NCBI RefSeq assembly: GCF_934560975.1
Contig: NZ_CAKTFO010000004.1
Span: 62,001-126,000, forward strand
DNA: 64,000 nucleotides
Direction: 5' to 3'
Origin: an uncultured Sphingomonas sp.
Lineage (GTDB): Bacteria; Pseudomonadota; Alphaproteobacteria; Sphingomonadales; Sphingomonadaceae
The notes beneath the pieces are model-generated. The model did no database searches. It saw nothing but the letters and a program-made list of their open reading frames with translations, and was not told the DNA's origin. Position numbers and translations under genes: made by a program. Positions 8,550-18,701 of the stretch are shown here, one piece after another (position 1 is the first letter of the stretch; each line of letters starts with the position of its first letter).

Positions 8550-11521
8550 GCATGACGGACCGTCACGACGAAAGCGCCTCCATCCTCCGCCCCAACGTCT
8601 ACGCCATCCCGATCCACTGGCCGTTTGCCGATGCCCTGGCGCAGGGGCTGGTGGCGCGGGCGGGCACGGACCGGCTGGCGCTGGCACGGGGCATCATCCT
8701 GTTGCCCAACAACCGCGCGGTCCGCGCCGTCACCGATGCGTTCGTGCGCCGGGCAGGGGGAGGGTTGCTGCTGCCGCGCCTGGTGGCGGTGGGCGACGCA
8801 TCGCTGGAGGAGCAGCTTGGCGCGGCGTTCGACGTGGCCGCCGGTGATCCCGTGCCGCCGGCGATCGACCCGGTGGCGCGGCAGCTGATCCTTGCGCGGT
8901 TGATCGGGGATGCGCAGCCGGGGCTGGACCCGGCGGAGGCGGTCCGCCTTGCCGCCGACCTCGCCCGCTTGCTGGACCAGATGATCGTGGACGAGGTACC
9001 GCCCGTCCGCCTGGCCGAAGCGGTGCCGGCGGAACTGGCCGGCCACTGGCAGGCATCCCTCGCCATATTGCAGGTGGTGCTGCACCGCTGGCCGGAGGAG
9101 CTGCGACGGCGCAGGCTGATCGACCTGGCCGACCGCCGCAACCGCCTGCTCGGCGCGGTGGAGCGGCGCTGGGCCGAGCGGCCGCCGCGGGGCATGGTGG
9201 TGGCGGCCGGCATCACCGCCGCCGCCCCGCCGCTCGCCCGCCTGTTGCGGCGCGTTTCGCGGCTGGCGAGCGGGCTGGTCGTGCTGCCGGACCTGGACCG
9301 GGGCATGCCGGAGGAGGAATGGAACGCGCTCGGCGGGAGCGAGCAGGGGCGTCCGATCGAGACGCATCCCCAGTTCGCGCTGCGCCAACTGCTCGACCGG
9401 ATCGGTGTCGACCGCGCCGAAGTGCGGCCATGGCGGCAGCGCGGGGCGGGCGGCTCCACCGCCGATCGCGGTCGTGCGATCCACAATGCCATGGCGGCGG
9501 CGGCCTTTACCGACAAATGGGTGACGCTCGGGCCGCATGCGCGTCGTCTGTCCGGCATCCGCGCCCTGACGGTCGCCAATCCGGCGGCGGAGGCGCAGGC
9601 GATCGCGGTCGCCATGCGCGAGGCGCTGGAGACGCCGGGGCGCACCGCCGCCTTGGTGACGCCGGACCGCAACCTGGCCGCGCGCGTATCGGCGCATCTG
9701 GCACGGTGGGGGATCGAGGCGGACGACAGCGCGGGCCGCCCGCTCTCCCTCACCCCGCCGGGTACGTTGCTGACCAGCATCGCGGATGCGGCGGCGGAGG
9801 GCTTCGCGCCGGTGCCGTTGCTGGCCTTGCTGAAACATCCCCTGGTGTGCAGCGGGGAGGGGCGGGCGGATTGGCTTGCCGGGGTGCGCGCGCTGGACCG
9901 CGCCTTGCGGGGCCCGCGCCCCGCGCCGGGGCTCCATGCGATCCGGACCTTTCTGCGCGAAGGGGACGATCGGACCCGGAAGCAGCGAGAGGCCGCCTTG
10001 GCCTGGTGGGACCGGGTCGAGCCCGTACTGGCTCCGCTGGAACGCGCGGGATCGGAGCGCATACCCACCCTTGCCGCCATGCTGGACGCGGTGCGTGAGA
10101 CGGCGACGCGGCTTGCCGGCGATGCGGCGTGGAGCCGCCCCGCCGGCCGCGCGGCCGCCGAACTGGTCGCCAGCCTGGAACAGCATGCGGTGGAGGGGCC
10201 GATGGCGGTCGGACCCGGCTCCATGCCCGGTATCCTGCGCGACATGCTCGGCCGGGTGGCGGTCAGGCCGCCGCAGGGCGGGCATCCGCGCCTGTTCATC
10301 TGGGGCCTGATCGAGGCGCGCCTGCAGCAAGCCGACCTGATGATCCTGGGCGGGTTGAACGAGGGGGTGTGGCCGGCCTTGCCCGCGCCTGATCCCTGGC
10401 TGGCGCCCGCCGTCCGCAAGACCTTGGGCCTGCCCGGCCTGGAACGCCGGATCGGGGCGGAGGCAGAGCAGTTCGCCGCCGCGCTCGGCGCGCCGGAGGT
10501 GCTGATCACCCGCGCCCGCCGCGATGCGCGCGCGCCCGCCGTGCCGTCACGCTTCTGGTTGCGGCTGGAGGCGATGACCGGCGGCCTCGCGCCCGCCCGC
10601 ACGCTGGAACGCTGGGCCGAGATGATCGACCGGCCGGACGCGCCGATCCTGATCGACCGGCCGGCCCCGCGTCCGCCGACAGCCGATCGACCGCGCAGGA
10701 TCGCCGTGACCAAGCTCGACCGGCTGCGGGCGGACCCCTATGCCTTCTACGCGGACGCCATGCTGAAGCTGCGCGCATGGGACGCGGTGGATGCCGATCC
10801 CAGCCCCGCCTGGCGCGGCAGTGCGGTTCATGCCGTGTTCGAGGCGTGGGTGAAGGAGGATGGCTGCGATCCGGCAAGGCTCCGCCCCCGCGCCGAACGG
10901 CTGCTGGCGGAGACGTCCGCCCATCCCGTGCTGCGCGCCTTGTGGACCCCGCGCCTGCTGGAGGCGATCGAGTGGATCGCGGAGGAGGTGGCGCGCGGCG
11001 CCGCCGCTGGCCGCCGGACTGTGGCGGCGGAGGTCAAGGGCACCATCGACGTGGCGGGGCTGCGGCTGGAGGGCACGGTGGACCGCATCGATCGGCTGAC
11101 CGATGGCACGCTGGCGATCGTGGACTGGAAGACCGGCAAGCCTCCGTCCAGGCGGGCGGTGGCGGAAGGCTATTCGATGCAATTGGGCCTGCTCGGCCTG
11201 ATTGCCGAGCGGGGGGGCTTTGGAAAAGACCTCCACGCGCGTCCGACCACGTTCGAATATTGGTCGCTGGCGGCCAAGGACGGTCAGCTCGGTTATGTCA
11301 CCAGCCCGGTCGGCCTCAGCAAGTCGGGCGAAGGAATCGATCCGGAGGACTTCACCACGCGGGCGGTGCGCGTGCTGACGGAGGCGGTGGACACGTTCCT
11401 GCTGGGCGATGCGCCGTTCACCGCCAAGCTGCACCCGGAATATGCCCCTTATGGCGATTATGACCAGTTGATGCGGCTGGACGAATGGTATGGCCGTGCC
11501 GCGCCGGGGAAGAATGCATGA
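8546..11521 (+). CDS. addB: Double-strand break repair protein AddB
   Basis: A 991-residue subunit of the AddAB helicase-nuclease that resects DNA double-strand breaks for RecA loading, the alphaproteobacterial counterpart of RecBCD. The N-terminal two thirds are a degenerate helicase scaffold (ILLPNNRAVRAV near residue 52; GGLNEGVWPALPAPDPW in the centre). The C-terminus holds a RecB-type PD-(D/E)XK nuclease: GTVDRIDRL, then IVDWKTGKPPS and the QLGLLGLIA helix. ATG 8546 overlaps the murU stop by four bases; ATG 8552 is a second choice. addA follows with the same overlap, as expected for partners made in equal amounts. Confidence 0.94.
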   Translation: MSMTDRHDESASILRPNVYAIPIHWPFADALAQGLVARAGTDRLALARGIILLPNNRAVRAVTDAFVRRAGGGLLLPRLVAVGDASLEEQLGAAFDVAAGDPVPPAIDPVARQLILARLIGDAQPGLDPAEAVRLAADLARLLDQMIVDEVPPVRLAEAVPAELAGHWQASLAILQVVLHRWPEELRRRRLIDLADRRNRLLGAVERRWAERPPRGMVVAAGITAAAPPLARLLRRVSRLASGLVVLPDLDRGMPEEEWNALGGSEQGRPIETHPQFALRQLLDRIGVDRAEVRPWRQRGAGGSTADRGRAIHNAMAAAAFTDKWVTLGPHARRLSGIRALTVANPAAEAQAIAVAMREALETPGRTAALVTPDRNLAARVSAHLARWGIEADDSAGRPLSLTPPGTLLTSIADAAAEGFAPVPLLALLKHPLVCSGEGRADWLAGVRALDRALRGPRPAPGLHAIRTFLREGDDRTRKQREAALAWWDRVEPVLAPLERAGSERIPTLAAMLDAVRETATRLAGDAAWSRPAGRAAAELVASLEQHAVEGPMAVGPGSMPGILRDMLGRVAVRPPQGGHPRLFIWGLIEARLQQADLMILGGLNEGVWPALPAPDPWLAPAVRKTLGLPGLERRIGAEAEQFAAALGAPEVLITRARRDARAPAVPSRFWLRLEAMTGGLAPARTLERWAEMIDRPDAPILIDRPAPRPPTADRPRRIAVTKLDRLRADPYAFYADAMLKLRAWDAVDADPSPAWRGSAVHAVFEAWVKEDGCDPARLRPRAERLLAETSAHPVLRALWTPRLLEAIEWIAEEVARGAAAGRRTVAAEVKGTIDVAGLRLEGTVDRIDRLTDGTLAIVDWKTGKPPSRRAVAEGYSMQLGLLGLIAERGGFGKDLHARPTTFEYWSLAAKDGQLGYVTSPVGLSKSGEGIDPEDFTTRAVRVLTEAVDTFLLGDAPFTAKLHPEYAPYGDYDQLMRLDEWYGRAAPGKNA

Positions 11522-14500
11522 GCGGGCGTCTGTCCCTGTTCCAGGTGCTGGAAGGCGCTCAGGCCGAAGCGTCGCATCCCCGGCGTCAGGTGTGGCTGTC
11601 GGCGTCGGCGGGCACCGGCAAGACGCACGTCCTGACCGCGCGCGTGCTGCGCCTGCTGCTGAACGGAGCCGAGCCGGAGAGCATCCTGTGCCTGACCTTC
11701 ACCAAGGCAGGCGCGGCGGAGATGGCGGAACGAATTCAGGGTCGCCTGGCGAGTTGGGTCAGGCTGCCCGACGGCAAGCTCCGCAAGGAATTGTTCGCCT
11801 TGTCGGAACCGAATGACGACCAGGCGCTGCGCCGCGCCCGACGATTGTTCGCGCGCGTGCTGGACGCCCCGGGCGGCGGACTGCGCATCCAGACGATCCA
11901 CGCCTTTGCCCAGACCATGCTGGCGAGCTTCCCCGCCGAGGCGGGCCTGACCCCCGGCTTTCAACCGCTGGAAGGGGCCGCCGAGGCCGCGCTGGCGCGG
12001 GCGACGCTCGCGGAATTGCTGGTTGAAGCCGAACGTGGCGGCGACCTTGGCCTGGTGCGCGACATCCAGTCGCTCAGCCGCCGCCTGGGCGAGGACAAGG
12101 CCGAACGCTTCCTGCGCGTCTCCGCCCAATCGCATGCGGCGCTGAGCGAACTCGGCTCGCGCGAGGCGATCGAGCCGCGCGTGCGCACCGCGCTGGACGT
12201 GCCGCTGGGCGATGTCGAAGAGCATATCCTGGAACAGGTGAGCGACAGGCGGTTCGACACCGCCTGCCTGGGGCGCATCGCCGACGCCAATCGCGCATGG
12301 GCTACCTCGCGCGGAAAAGAGCGCGCGGCGATCGTGGAGGCATGGCTTGCGGCGGATGCCTCCGAGCGGGCGGCCACGCTGGAACAACTGCATCGCGTCT
12401 GGACTAGGAAGGACGGCGACCCGCTTTCCTTCGCCAAGGGGCAGGCACCGCAGGTGGAACAATATCCCGCCGACTGCGGGGATGCCCATGCCTACGTCGA
12501 TGCCTTGCTGGGCCTGCGCAAGCGGGCGGCACTTGCGGCCGAACTCGCCGCCGCGCTGCGGGCGGGCCAGGCCTATGCGCTTGCCTATGGCGCCGCCAAG
12601 CGCGCGGCCGGGGCGGTCGATTTCGACGACCTCATCCATGCGGCGGTGGCGCTGCTGGAACGGCCGGGCATCGGCGAATGGATCCGTTACAAACTCGATC
12701 GCCGCACGGATCACATCCTGGTCGATGAGGGGCAGGATACCAATGTCCCGCAATGGACCATCGTCCGCGCCTTGGCGGAAGAGTTCTTCGTGGAGGAACC
12801 CAAGCCCGACGGCGTGTGCCGGACGATCTTCTCCGTGGGCGATTTCAAGCAGGCGATCTTCGGCTTCCAGGGCACCGATCCCGTCGCCTTCGCGGCCGCT
12901 CGCCGATATTTCGAGGGGGCGGCGGCGATGGGGGAGCAGCAGGTCCATCGTCTGTCGCTCGATCGTTCGTTCCGCTCCACCCCCCCGATCCTGGCCGTGG
13001 TGGACCGCCTGATCGATCAGATCGGGCAGGAGCGGATGGGCCTGCTCGACCCGCCCGAGCCGCATGTCAGTGCCCGCAAGGGGTTGCCGGGCCAGGTTAT
13101 CCAGTGGAAGCCGGTGTCGCTGGAGGAAGGCGTCAGCAATGACGATGAGGGTGAGGAAGGATGGCTGGACGATGCCGCCCGCGACTTTGCCACCCGGCTG
13201 GCGCGACAGGTGCGGACCTGGCTGGACCAACCGCTGTGGCTCGCCGGGCGCAAGCGGCCGCTGCGGCCAGAGGATGTGCTGATCCTGGTGCGCAAGCGGG
13301 CGTCGCTGGCGTCGCTGATCGTCGCCCGGCTGCATGCGGAAGGCGTGCCGGTCGCGGGTGTCGACCGGTTGCGGCTGGATGCGCCGCTCGCGGTGCGGGA
13401 CTTGATGGCGGCGATCCGCTTCGTGCTGCAACCCGAAGACGATCTGAACCTCGCCGCCCTGCTCGTGTCGCCGCTGTTCGGGTGGAGCCAGGAGGAGTTG
13501 TATCGCGTCGGCTTCGGCCGCCGTGGCACGCTGTGGCATGCCGTGCTGGACGATCCCGCCAGCGTCGGATCGCTGGACGGGCTGAACCGGCTGCTGGACC
13601 GCGCCGATTTAGCGACGCCCTACCGCTTCCTGGAGGACATCCTGTCCGGGCCGCTCGATGGCCGTCGCAGGCTGATGGCACGACTGGGGCATGAGGCGCG
13701 CGACCCGATCGAGGAACTGCTCAACGCGGCCCTGTCGTTCGAGCGCGATGCGACGCCGACCCTGCAACGCTTCCTCGACTGGTTCGACCGTGACGAGGTG
13801 GAGGTAACGCGCGATCCATCCGCGCCGCTGGATGCGGTGCGGGTGATGACCGTGCATGGCGCCAAGGGCTTGCAGGCGCCGTTGGTCATCCTGGCCGACG
13901 CACCCGGCGATCCCGATGCGTCGCGCACCGACGTGATCGAATGGACGATGGAGGAGGACGGAGATCCCTTGCGCATCTTCCGGCCGCGCAAGGCGGAACT
14001 GACGGGCACGCTGGGCGATGCGCTCGCCCACGCCGAGCGGTGCGAACGGGAGGAGCATTGGCGGCTTCTCTACGTCGCGGTGACACGCGCGGAGGAGATG
14101 CTGGTCATCGGCGGCGCACTGGGCCCGCGTGCCAAGGGGGTGCCGCCGGCGCAAAGCTGGTATGCCGAACTGGATCGCGCGCTGGAGATTTTGGGCGCGG
14201 AATGGCGGGACGATGCGGACTGGGGCGCCGTGCGGAGCTATGGCGGTGCCGCCGGGGCAGGGGGAGTGCACGCCGATCCTGCCGCCAAGCTGTTGCGCCG
14301 GGCGCTGCCCGCGCCGCCGCCGCTGCCGTCATTCATCGGCCGGCCGGCGCCGCAGGAAAGCCGCCCGCCGCGTCCGCTCGCGCCGTCGTCTCTGGGTGAA
14401 GACCTGACCGCTGATCCCCCGCCCGGTCCGGCCATGCTGGCAGCAGCCCGGCGCGGGCGCCTGTTGCACGCCTTGTTCGAGCGGTTGCCGGATCTGCCGC

Positions 14501-14976
14501 CGGACGAGCGCATGCGGGCGGGCGACCAATGGCTGGAGCAGGCTGGCGGCGTCGCGGATCCGGCCGAGCGCAAGGCGCTGGTGACGGAAGTGTGCGGGAT
14601 CGTGGCGGCCCCCGCGCATCGGGACTTGTTCGATCCCGCTGGTCTGGCGGAGGCGCCGATCGCCGCCGTGCTGCCCGATGGCACGGTGGTGTCCGGCACC
14701 GTCGACCGGCTGGTAGTGGGCGACGACCGGATACTGCTTGCGGATTTCAAGACGGGCGGGCGCGTGCCGGCTTCGGCGGAAGAGGCGCCGGTCCATCATC
14801 TCCGCCAGATGGCGGCCTATGTCGCGGCACTGGCGGTGATCTTTCCCGACCGACCGATCGATGCCGCCCTGCTCTACACGTCAGGGCCGACGTTGATCCC
14901 GCTGTCGCCGCGCCTGCTCGACAGGCACAAGCCCGGCTATCAGGATGCGGAGCAAAAGCTGGGCCAAAGCGGTTGA
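11518..14976 (+). CDS. addA: Double-strand break repair helicase AddA
   Basis: A 1152-residue UvrD/Rep-type superfamily 1 helicase with a C-terminal nuclease, the motor subunit of AddAB. Walker A is SASAGTGKT (about residues 28-36), motif Ia is [15 protein letters not shown], the Walker B region reads [14 protein letters not shown], and later motifs include [30 protein letters not shown] and [13 protein letters not shown]. The PD-(D/E)XK nuclease is at the end ([17 protein letters not shown]). Having a nuclease in both AddA and AddB fits the family. It ends the overlapping block started by divL, and trxA follows after 52 bp with its own ribosome binding site. Confidence 0.96.
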   Translation: MSGRLSLFQVLEGAQAEASHPRRQVWLSASAGTGKTHVLTARVLRLLLNGAEPESILCLTFTKAGAAEMAERIQGRLASWVRLPDGKLRKELFALSEPNDDQALRRARRLFARVLDAPGGGLRIQTIHAFAQTMLASFPAEAGLTPGFQPLEGAAEAALARATLAELLVEAERGGDLGLVRDIQSLSRRLGEDKAERFLRVSAQSHAALSELGSREAIEPRVRTALDVPLGDVEEHILEQVSDRRFDTACLGRIADANRAWATSRGKERAAIVEAWLAADASERAATLEQLHRVWTRKDGDPLSFAKGQAPQVEQYPADCGDAHAYVDALLGLRKRAALAAELAAALRAGQAYALAYGAAKRAAGAVDFDDLIHAAVALLERPGIGEWIRYKLDRRTDHILVDEGQDTNVPQWTIVRALAEEFFVEEPKPDGVCRTIFSVGDFKQAIFGFQGTDPVAFAAARRYFEGAAAMGEQQVHRLSLDRSFRSTPPILAVVDRLIDQIGQERMGLLDPPEPHVSARKGLPGQVIQWKPVSLEEGVSNDDEGEEGWLDDAARDFATRLARQVRTWLDQPLWLAGRKRPLRPEDVLILVRKRASLASLIVARLHAEGVPVAGVDRLRLDAPLAVRDLMAAIRFVLQPEDDLNLAALLVSPLFGWSQEELYRVGFGRRGTLWHAVLDDPASVGSLDGLNRLLDRADLATPYRFLEDILSGPLDGRRRLMARLGHEARDPIEELLNAALSFERDATPTLQRFLDWFDRDEVEVTRDPSAPLDAVRVMTVHGAKGLQAPLVILADAPGDPDASRTDVIEWTMEEDGDPLRIFRPRKAELTGTLGDALAHAERCEREEHWRLLYVAVTRAEEMLVIGGALGPRAKGVPPAQSWYAELDRALEILGAEWRDDADWGAVRSYGGAAGAGGVHADPAAKLLRRALPAPPPLPSFIGRPAPQESRPPRPLAPSSLGEDLTADPPPGPAMLAAARRGRLLHALFERLPDLPPDERMRAGDQWLEQAGGVADPAERKALVTEVCGIVAAPAHRDLFDPAGLAEAPIAAVLPDGTVVSGTVDRLVVGDDRILLADFKTGGRVPASAEEAPVHHLRQMAAYVAALAVIFPDRPIDAALLYTSGPTLIPLSPRLLDRHKPGYQDAEQKLGQSG

Positions 14977-15028
14977 GTGGCCTGAAGCGGCTGCTTACAT
15001 GCCCGTCACGATAACAAGGAGTCCTGCG

Positions 15029-15349
15029 ATGGCGACCAAGAAGATCACCGATTCCTCCTGGGAAAGCGACGTGCTGCAGGCGGACGGCCCCGTGCTCGTC
15101 GATTTCTGGGCGGAATGGTGCGGGCCATGCCGCATGATCAGCCCGGCGCTGGAGGAGATTTCGGACGAACTCGCCGGAAAGGTGACGATCGCCAAGATCA
15201 ACATCGACGAAAATCCCGACGCGCCCGGCCGCTATGGCGTGCGTGGTATCCCGACCATGATCCTGTTCAAGGGCGGTGCGCCCGCCGCGACCAAGGTCGG
15301 CGCCGCGCCCAAGAGCCAGCTGAAGGGATGGCTGGAAGGCGAAATCTGA
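15029..15349 (+). CDS. trxA: Thioredoxin TrxA
   Basis: A 106-residue cytoplasmic thioredoxin that reduces protein disulfides and is recharged by thioredoxin reductase. The active site is WCGPC with cysteines 31 and 34, followed by the family segments KINIDENP and the cis-proline motif [17 protein letters not shown] at 15016-15021 is placed seven bases before the ATG. It lies downstream of addA in the same direction and has an apparent terminator at 15374-15409, a common addAB-trxA order in alphaproteobacteria. Confidence 0.97.
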   Translation: MATKKITDSSWESDVLQADGPVLVDFWAEWCGPCRMISPALEEISDELAGKVTIAKINIDENPDAPGRYGVRGIPTMILFKGGAPAATKVGAAPKSQLKGWLEGEI

Positions 15350-15373
15350 GCCACGCCATCATGGTAAATCCGC

Positions 15374-15409
15374 AACGGCCGGCGCGCGAGCGACCGGTCG
15401 TTGTTCTTT
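15374..15409 (+). terminator. Probable intrinsic terminator of trxA
   Basis: A 9-bp stem (15374-15382 with 15394-15402, one G-U pair) with an 11-base loop is followed by a T-rich stretch at 15401-15409. It sits 25 bases after the trxA stop and just before a TTGACA box at 15413-15418 that may belong to the promoter of the next gene. I do not see a convincing matching -10 element. Confidence 0.6.
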
Positions 15410-15484
15410 CGATTGACAAGAAGGTAAACAGGGATCGGCCTAACCGCTCATACGTTCTGCTGGCAAGAGTACAGGGAGCGTAAG

Positions 15485-16747
15485 ATGCGTAAAAGCGTGA
15501 GCCACATGTCGTTCGGACGTGCGATCCTCGCCGCCGCCTTGGCCTGTGGCGCGGCGCCATGCGTCGTTCCTGCCGCGGTCGCCGCCGTCACGGCATCTAC
15601 GTCGTTGCTGCCGGACATCCAAACCGCACCCGAGGGACGCTGGAGTCGCCAGGCGGTGAAGCAGCTGATCGGCGTGATCCAGGGCGCGGAACGCGAAGGC
15701 TTCAATCCCGCTGACTACAACCTCGCCACGCTGCGCCAGGCGGTGGACGGCGCCAGCGGCGGGACCGGTCCCGCGCTCGACATCCTGGCCGAGGCGGCGG
15801 CGCTACGCCTTGCCAATGATTATCATTTCGGCCGGGTGACCGACCGGTCGAGCATGAACTGGATGATCGAACGCTCGCCCTATGAGCGCGCGCAACTGCC
15901 CGACCGGCTGCATGCGGCGGCGAATGCCGGATCGCTGCCGAGCTTCTACGCGTCGCTGCTGCCCGACAATCCCCGCTACGCGGCCCTGCGCGATGCGCTG
16001 GCCGAGACCGACGACCCTGTCATGCGCGACCGGATCCGGGTAAACATGGAACGCTGGCGCTGGATGCCGCGTGCCATGGGCGACGATCACATCTACGTGA
16101 ACGTACCCAGCTACAAGCTGGATGTGGTGGAGAGCGGGCTGGTCCGCTCCAGCTACACGGTGGTGGTGGGCGCGAAGGCGACGCCGACGCCGCTGATGAT
16201 CAGCCCGGCCAACTCCCTGGTGGTTAATCCGTCATGGTATGTGCCGGCCAGCATCGTCAAGAGCGCCAACATCCGCGCGGGGCAGGGTGGTTTCCGCTAC
16301 AAGGATCTCGGCAACGGCGCGCGCGCGATCGTGCAGGCGCCGGGGCCGCGCAATGCGCTGGGCCGGATCAAGTTCAACCTGGACAACGACCAGGCCATCT
16401 ACCTGCACGATACGCCCGCCAAGACCGCGTTCAAGCGCGACCAGCGCGCGCTCAGCCATGGCTGCATCCGGGTGAGCAATATCGACCAGCTGGCGTCCGA
16501 ACTGATGTCGCGTGAGGGCGGCGACGCTGTCGCGCTGGAGCAGGCGCTGGCCGGCGCCGATACGCAGACGCTGAGGCTGCCGCATCAATGGCCGGTCTAT
16601 CTGGTCTATTTCACGGTCGATCTCGATGCCAACGGTGCGTTGACCAGCTATGGCGACCCCTATCAATATGACAACGTGATCCTGGCCCAGCTGGACGGCC
16701 AGCGCGGCGGGGGCGCGGGCACTACCCTGGTGGCGCTGAATCGCTGA
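15485..16747 (+). CDS. L,D-transpeptidase (YkuD domain), YcbB-like
   Basis: A 420-residue exported enzyme with an N-terminal signal sequence ending near AAVAA (about residue 34). The C-terminal half carries the YkuD catalytic motif SHGCIRVSN with His325 and nucleophile Cys327, preceded by NPSWYVPASI and AIYLHDTP as in the YcbB/LdtD group. Such enzymes form 3-3 peptide cross-links in peptidoglycan or attach proteins to it, in the periplasm. I see no obvious peptidoglycan-binding repeat in the middle, making it shorter than E. coli LdtD (about 615 residues). It is monocistronic between two terminators. Confidence 0.88.
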   Translation: MRKSVSHMSFGRAILAAALACGAAPCVVPAAVAAVTASTSLLPDIQTAPEGRWSRQAVKQLIGVIQGAEREGFNPADYNLATLRQAVDGASGGTGPALDILAEAAALRLANDYHFGRVTDRSSMNWMIERSPYERAQLPDRLHAAANAGSLPSFYASLLPDNPRYAALRDALAETDDPVMRDRIRVNMERWRWMPRAMGDDHIYVNVPSYKLDVVESGLVRSSYTVVVGAKATPTPLMISPANSLVVNPSWYVPASIVKSANIRAGQGGFRYKDLGNGARAIVQAPGPRNALGRIKFNLDNDQAIYLHDTPAKTAFKRDQRALSHGCIRVSNIDQLASELMSREGGDAVALEQALAGADTQTLRLPHQWPVYLVYFTVDLDANGALTSYGDPYQYDNVILAQLDGQRGGGAGTTLVALNR

Positions 16748-16754
16748 CAAAAAG

Positions 16755-16786
16755 AAAGGGGCCGCCCGATACCGGACGGCCCCTTT
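16755..16786. terminator. Bidirectional terminator between convergent genes
   Basis: AAAGGGGCCG (16755-16764) pairs perfectly with CGGCCCCTTT (16777-16786), and the stem extends inward past one mismatch to a 4-base loop. A-runs before it and T-rich sequence after it allow termination in both directions, which suits its place between the L,D-transpeptidase (plus) and the Met-rich lipoprotein (minus). Confidence 0.8.
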
Positions 16787-16807
16787 CCCTAACCGGTGAT
16801 CAGACGA

Positions 16808-17032
16808 TCACTCCATGTTCATGGAGTTGTCGCCCATCATGCTGTTGTCGGCCATGGTGCCGTTGTCCGCCATCATGTCGGTGGCGGCCATGTCGTTCAT
16901 CGTGCCCATGTCGTTCATGTCGGTCATCGACACGTTCTCGGTCACGTTGGTGGTCTCGCTCGAGCAGGCGGAGACGGCCAGAGCCGCCGCAACCAGCGCA
17001 ACGGCGGTGGTCTTCTTCAGAATGTCTCGCAT
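16808..17032 (-). CDS. Small Met/Asp/Asn-rich lipoprotein, function unknown
   Basis: A 74-residue protein with a lipoprotein signal peptide (Lys-Lys, hydrophobic run AVALVAAALA, lipobox VSAC) so it is probably anchored to a membrane through Cys26. After a short Thr/Asn/Val linker, the last 40 residues consist almost wholly of Met, Asp, Asn, Ala, Thr, Ser and Gly in loose repeats such as TDMNDM, DMMADN and NSMMGDN. Met-rich sequences of this sort can bind Cu(I) or Ag(I), but no experiment is implied here. The ATG at 17030-17032 is chosen because GGGAG lies about seven bases upstream; longer open frames have no signal peptide. Similar short lipoproteins are, to my memory, common in sphingomonads and uncharacterised. 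Confidence 0.75.
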   Translation of the reverse strand: MRDILKKTTAVALVAAALAVSACSSETTNVTENVSMTDMNDMGTMNDMAATDMMADNGTMADNSMMGDNSMNME

Positions 17033-17117
17033 GTCAGACTCCCTATATTTTCGATTTGGACCGGGCCTTCTAGCATCACCCAAATCGCGCGGGACATTAC
17101 CACATTGCGTCAACGCC

Positions 17118-17795
17118 TCAAGAGGAGAAGGGCAGACGCACGAGTGAACGCAGGAAGTCGGCAAAGCCCGCGCGAAGCGCCGCGTCCAGTTCGGCAAACC
17201 CGGCCGGGCGGTGCAGGGCGGCAAGGCTGGTCACGGAATATTCGGCGATGCCGCACGGCACGATCGTGTTGAAGTGTGTCAGATCGGGCGCGACGTTCAG
17301 CGCGAAGCCGTGCAAGGTCACCCACCGTCTGACCCGCACGCCGATCGCACCGATCTTGGCTTCGCGCCCCTCCAGATCATCGACCCAGATGCCGATTCGA
17401 CCGGGCGCCTTGCGCGCGGCAACGCCCAGTTCGGCCAGAGTGGCGATCAGCCAGTCCTCCAGCGCGGCGACATAGCAGCGGACGTCGCGCCCGCGCGCAT
17501 CCAGGTCGAGCAGCACATAGCCGACACGCTGGCCCGGCCCATGATAGGTGTAGCGGCCGCCGCGTCCCGCCGTGTGGACCGGGAAGCGGCCGGGCTCCAG
17601 CAGCTCTTCGGTGGCGGCGCTGGTGCCGCCGGTGATCACGGGCGGATGTTCCAGCAGCCACACCAATTCCGGTGCGGTGCCGTCCCGGATCGCGGCGGCG
17701 CGCGCCTCCATCTCGGCTAGGGCTGCAGGATAATCGGTCAAACCTGGCGACACGCGCCATTCAATCTGTTCCAGCGGTGCAGGCATGACCGTCAT
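17118..17795 (-). CDS. lipB: Octanoyl-[acyl-carrier-protein]--protein N-octanoyltransferase LipB
   Basis: A 225-residue cytoplasmic enzyme that moves octanoyl groups from acyl carrier protein to lipoyl domains of 2-oxoacid dehydrogenases and the glycine cleavage H protein; LipA then inserts sulfur. Motifs are [29 protein letters not shown], the catalytic lysine in [10 protein letters not shown], and the conserved Cys in IVPCGI. Several starts are possible (ATG at 17795, 17786 or further upstream at 17870); 17795 gives the usual family length but has no strong ribosome binding site. It is divergent from a membrane protein gene. Confidence 0.93.
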   Translation of the reverse strand: MTVMPAPLEQIEWRVSPGLTDYPAALAEMEARAAAIRDGTAPELVWLLEHPPVITGGTSAATEELLEPGRFPVHTAGRGGRYTYHGPGQRVGYVLLDLDARGRDVRCYVAALEDWLIATLAELGVAARKAPGRIGIWVDDLEGREAKIGAIGVRVRRWVTLHGFALNVAPDLTHFNTIVPCGIAEYSVTSLAALHRPAGFAELDAALRAGFADFLRSLVRLPFSS

Positions 17796-17882
17796 CTGGC
17801 CGGACGCGAACGGGATCGCAAGCGCGGCGCTCGATTGCCTTTGCCGTGCCGTCCGATGATAAGGCGACAACGGGAGAGTATC

Positions 17883-18701
17883 TTGGCCGCGTTTTCGATC
17901 GAACAGAGTTTCCTTGGCACCCAGCGCATCGTCGCGCGGGAATGGCCGTTGCTGCTGCCGGTGATGCTGGCCTTCATGGTGCTGCCGTCGTTCGCGACCG
18001 ACCTGCTAGTGCCGGAAGCGTTGCGGACCGGCCTGACCGCCGCGATGGAGGCGGGCAACCCCGCCCCGATCATGCAGGCGGCGCGCTGGCTGTTCCCGCT
18101 CAGCATCGTCCTGTTCCTGTGCGGATCGCTGGGTGGGCTGGCGCTGACCGCGTTGGCGGTGGTGCCGCGCATCAGCGTCAAGGAGGCGATCCTGCTGGCT
18201 TTCCGTCGCCTGCCGGTGATGATCGGGGTGCTGGTGCTGCTGTTCGCCGGACTGATGGCGGCGGCGTTCGTGGTGACCCTGGTCCTGTTCATGCTGCGGT
18301 TGGACATGCGGGTGGTGCAGTCGCTGCTGTTCGGTGCGCTGAGCGGGATGGTGATCGTGGCGGCCGCGCGCCTGTCCGTCCTGAACGGCATCATCCTAAC
18401 CCGCCGGGTAGGGCCGATGGCGGCGATCAGCGAGAGCTGGCACCTGACGCGCAAGCTGTTCTGGCGCCTGTTCGCCGGCTTCGCCGTCTATGTGGTCGGC
18501 GGCATGATCGTGGTGCTGGCGCTGGGCAGCGCGATCGGCGCGGTGGTGCTTCTCGCCGGAAATGGCCTGGGCGCGCCGGATCTTGCTTTTGCCGTGAACG
18601 CGTTCGTGTCCCGCCTGCTGGCCGCTCTGGTCGGTGCGGGGCTGCACCTGCTGGGTGCCGTCTATTTCCTTCAGCTCGGCGGATCGAGCAGGGGGATTTG
18701 A
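17883..18701 (+). CDS. Multi-pass membrane protein, function unknown
   Basis: A 272-residue integral membrane protein with about six hydrophobic helices (for example [33 protein letters not shown] and [11 protein letters not shown]). The overall look resembles the glycerophosphoryl diester phosphodiesterase membrane-domain family often found in sphingomonads, but I cannot name a function. A TTG start at 17883 is preferred because GGGAGAG lies at 17872-17878; the in-frame ATG at 17856 would overlap the upstream end of lipB and lacks a ribosome binding site. The 3' end overlaps the convergent acetyltransferase gene by 31 bp. Confidence 0.7.
   Translation: MAAFSIEQSFLGTQRIVAREWPLLLPVMLAFMVLPSFATDLLVPEALRTGLTAAMEAGNPAPIMQAARWLFPLSIVLFLCGSLGGLALTALAVVPRISVKEAILLAFRRLPVMIGVLVLLFAGLMAAAFVVTLVLFMLRLDMRVVQSLLFGALSGMVIVAAARLSVLNGIILTRRVGPMAAISESWHLTRKLFWRLFAGFAVYVVGGMIVVLALGSAIGAVVLLAGNGLGAPDLAFAVNAFVSRLLAALVGAGLHLLGAVYFLQLGGSSRGI

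Noticed and set aside
8006..10330. A 774-codon minus-strand open frame across murU and addB
   Set aside because: It is antisense to addB with Arg/Gly/Pro-rich low-complexity sequence and no family features; typical of GC-rich DNA.
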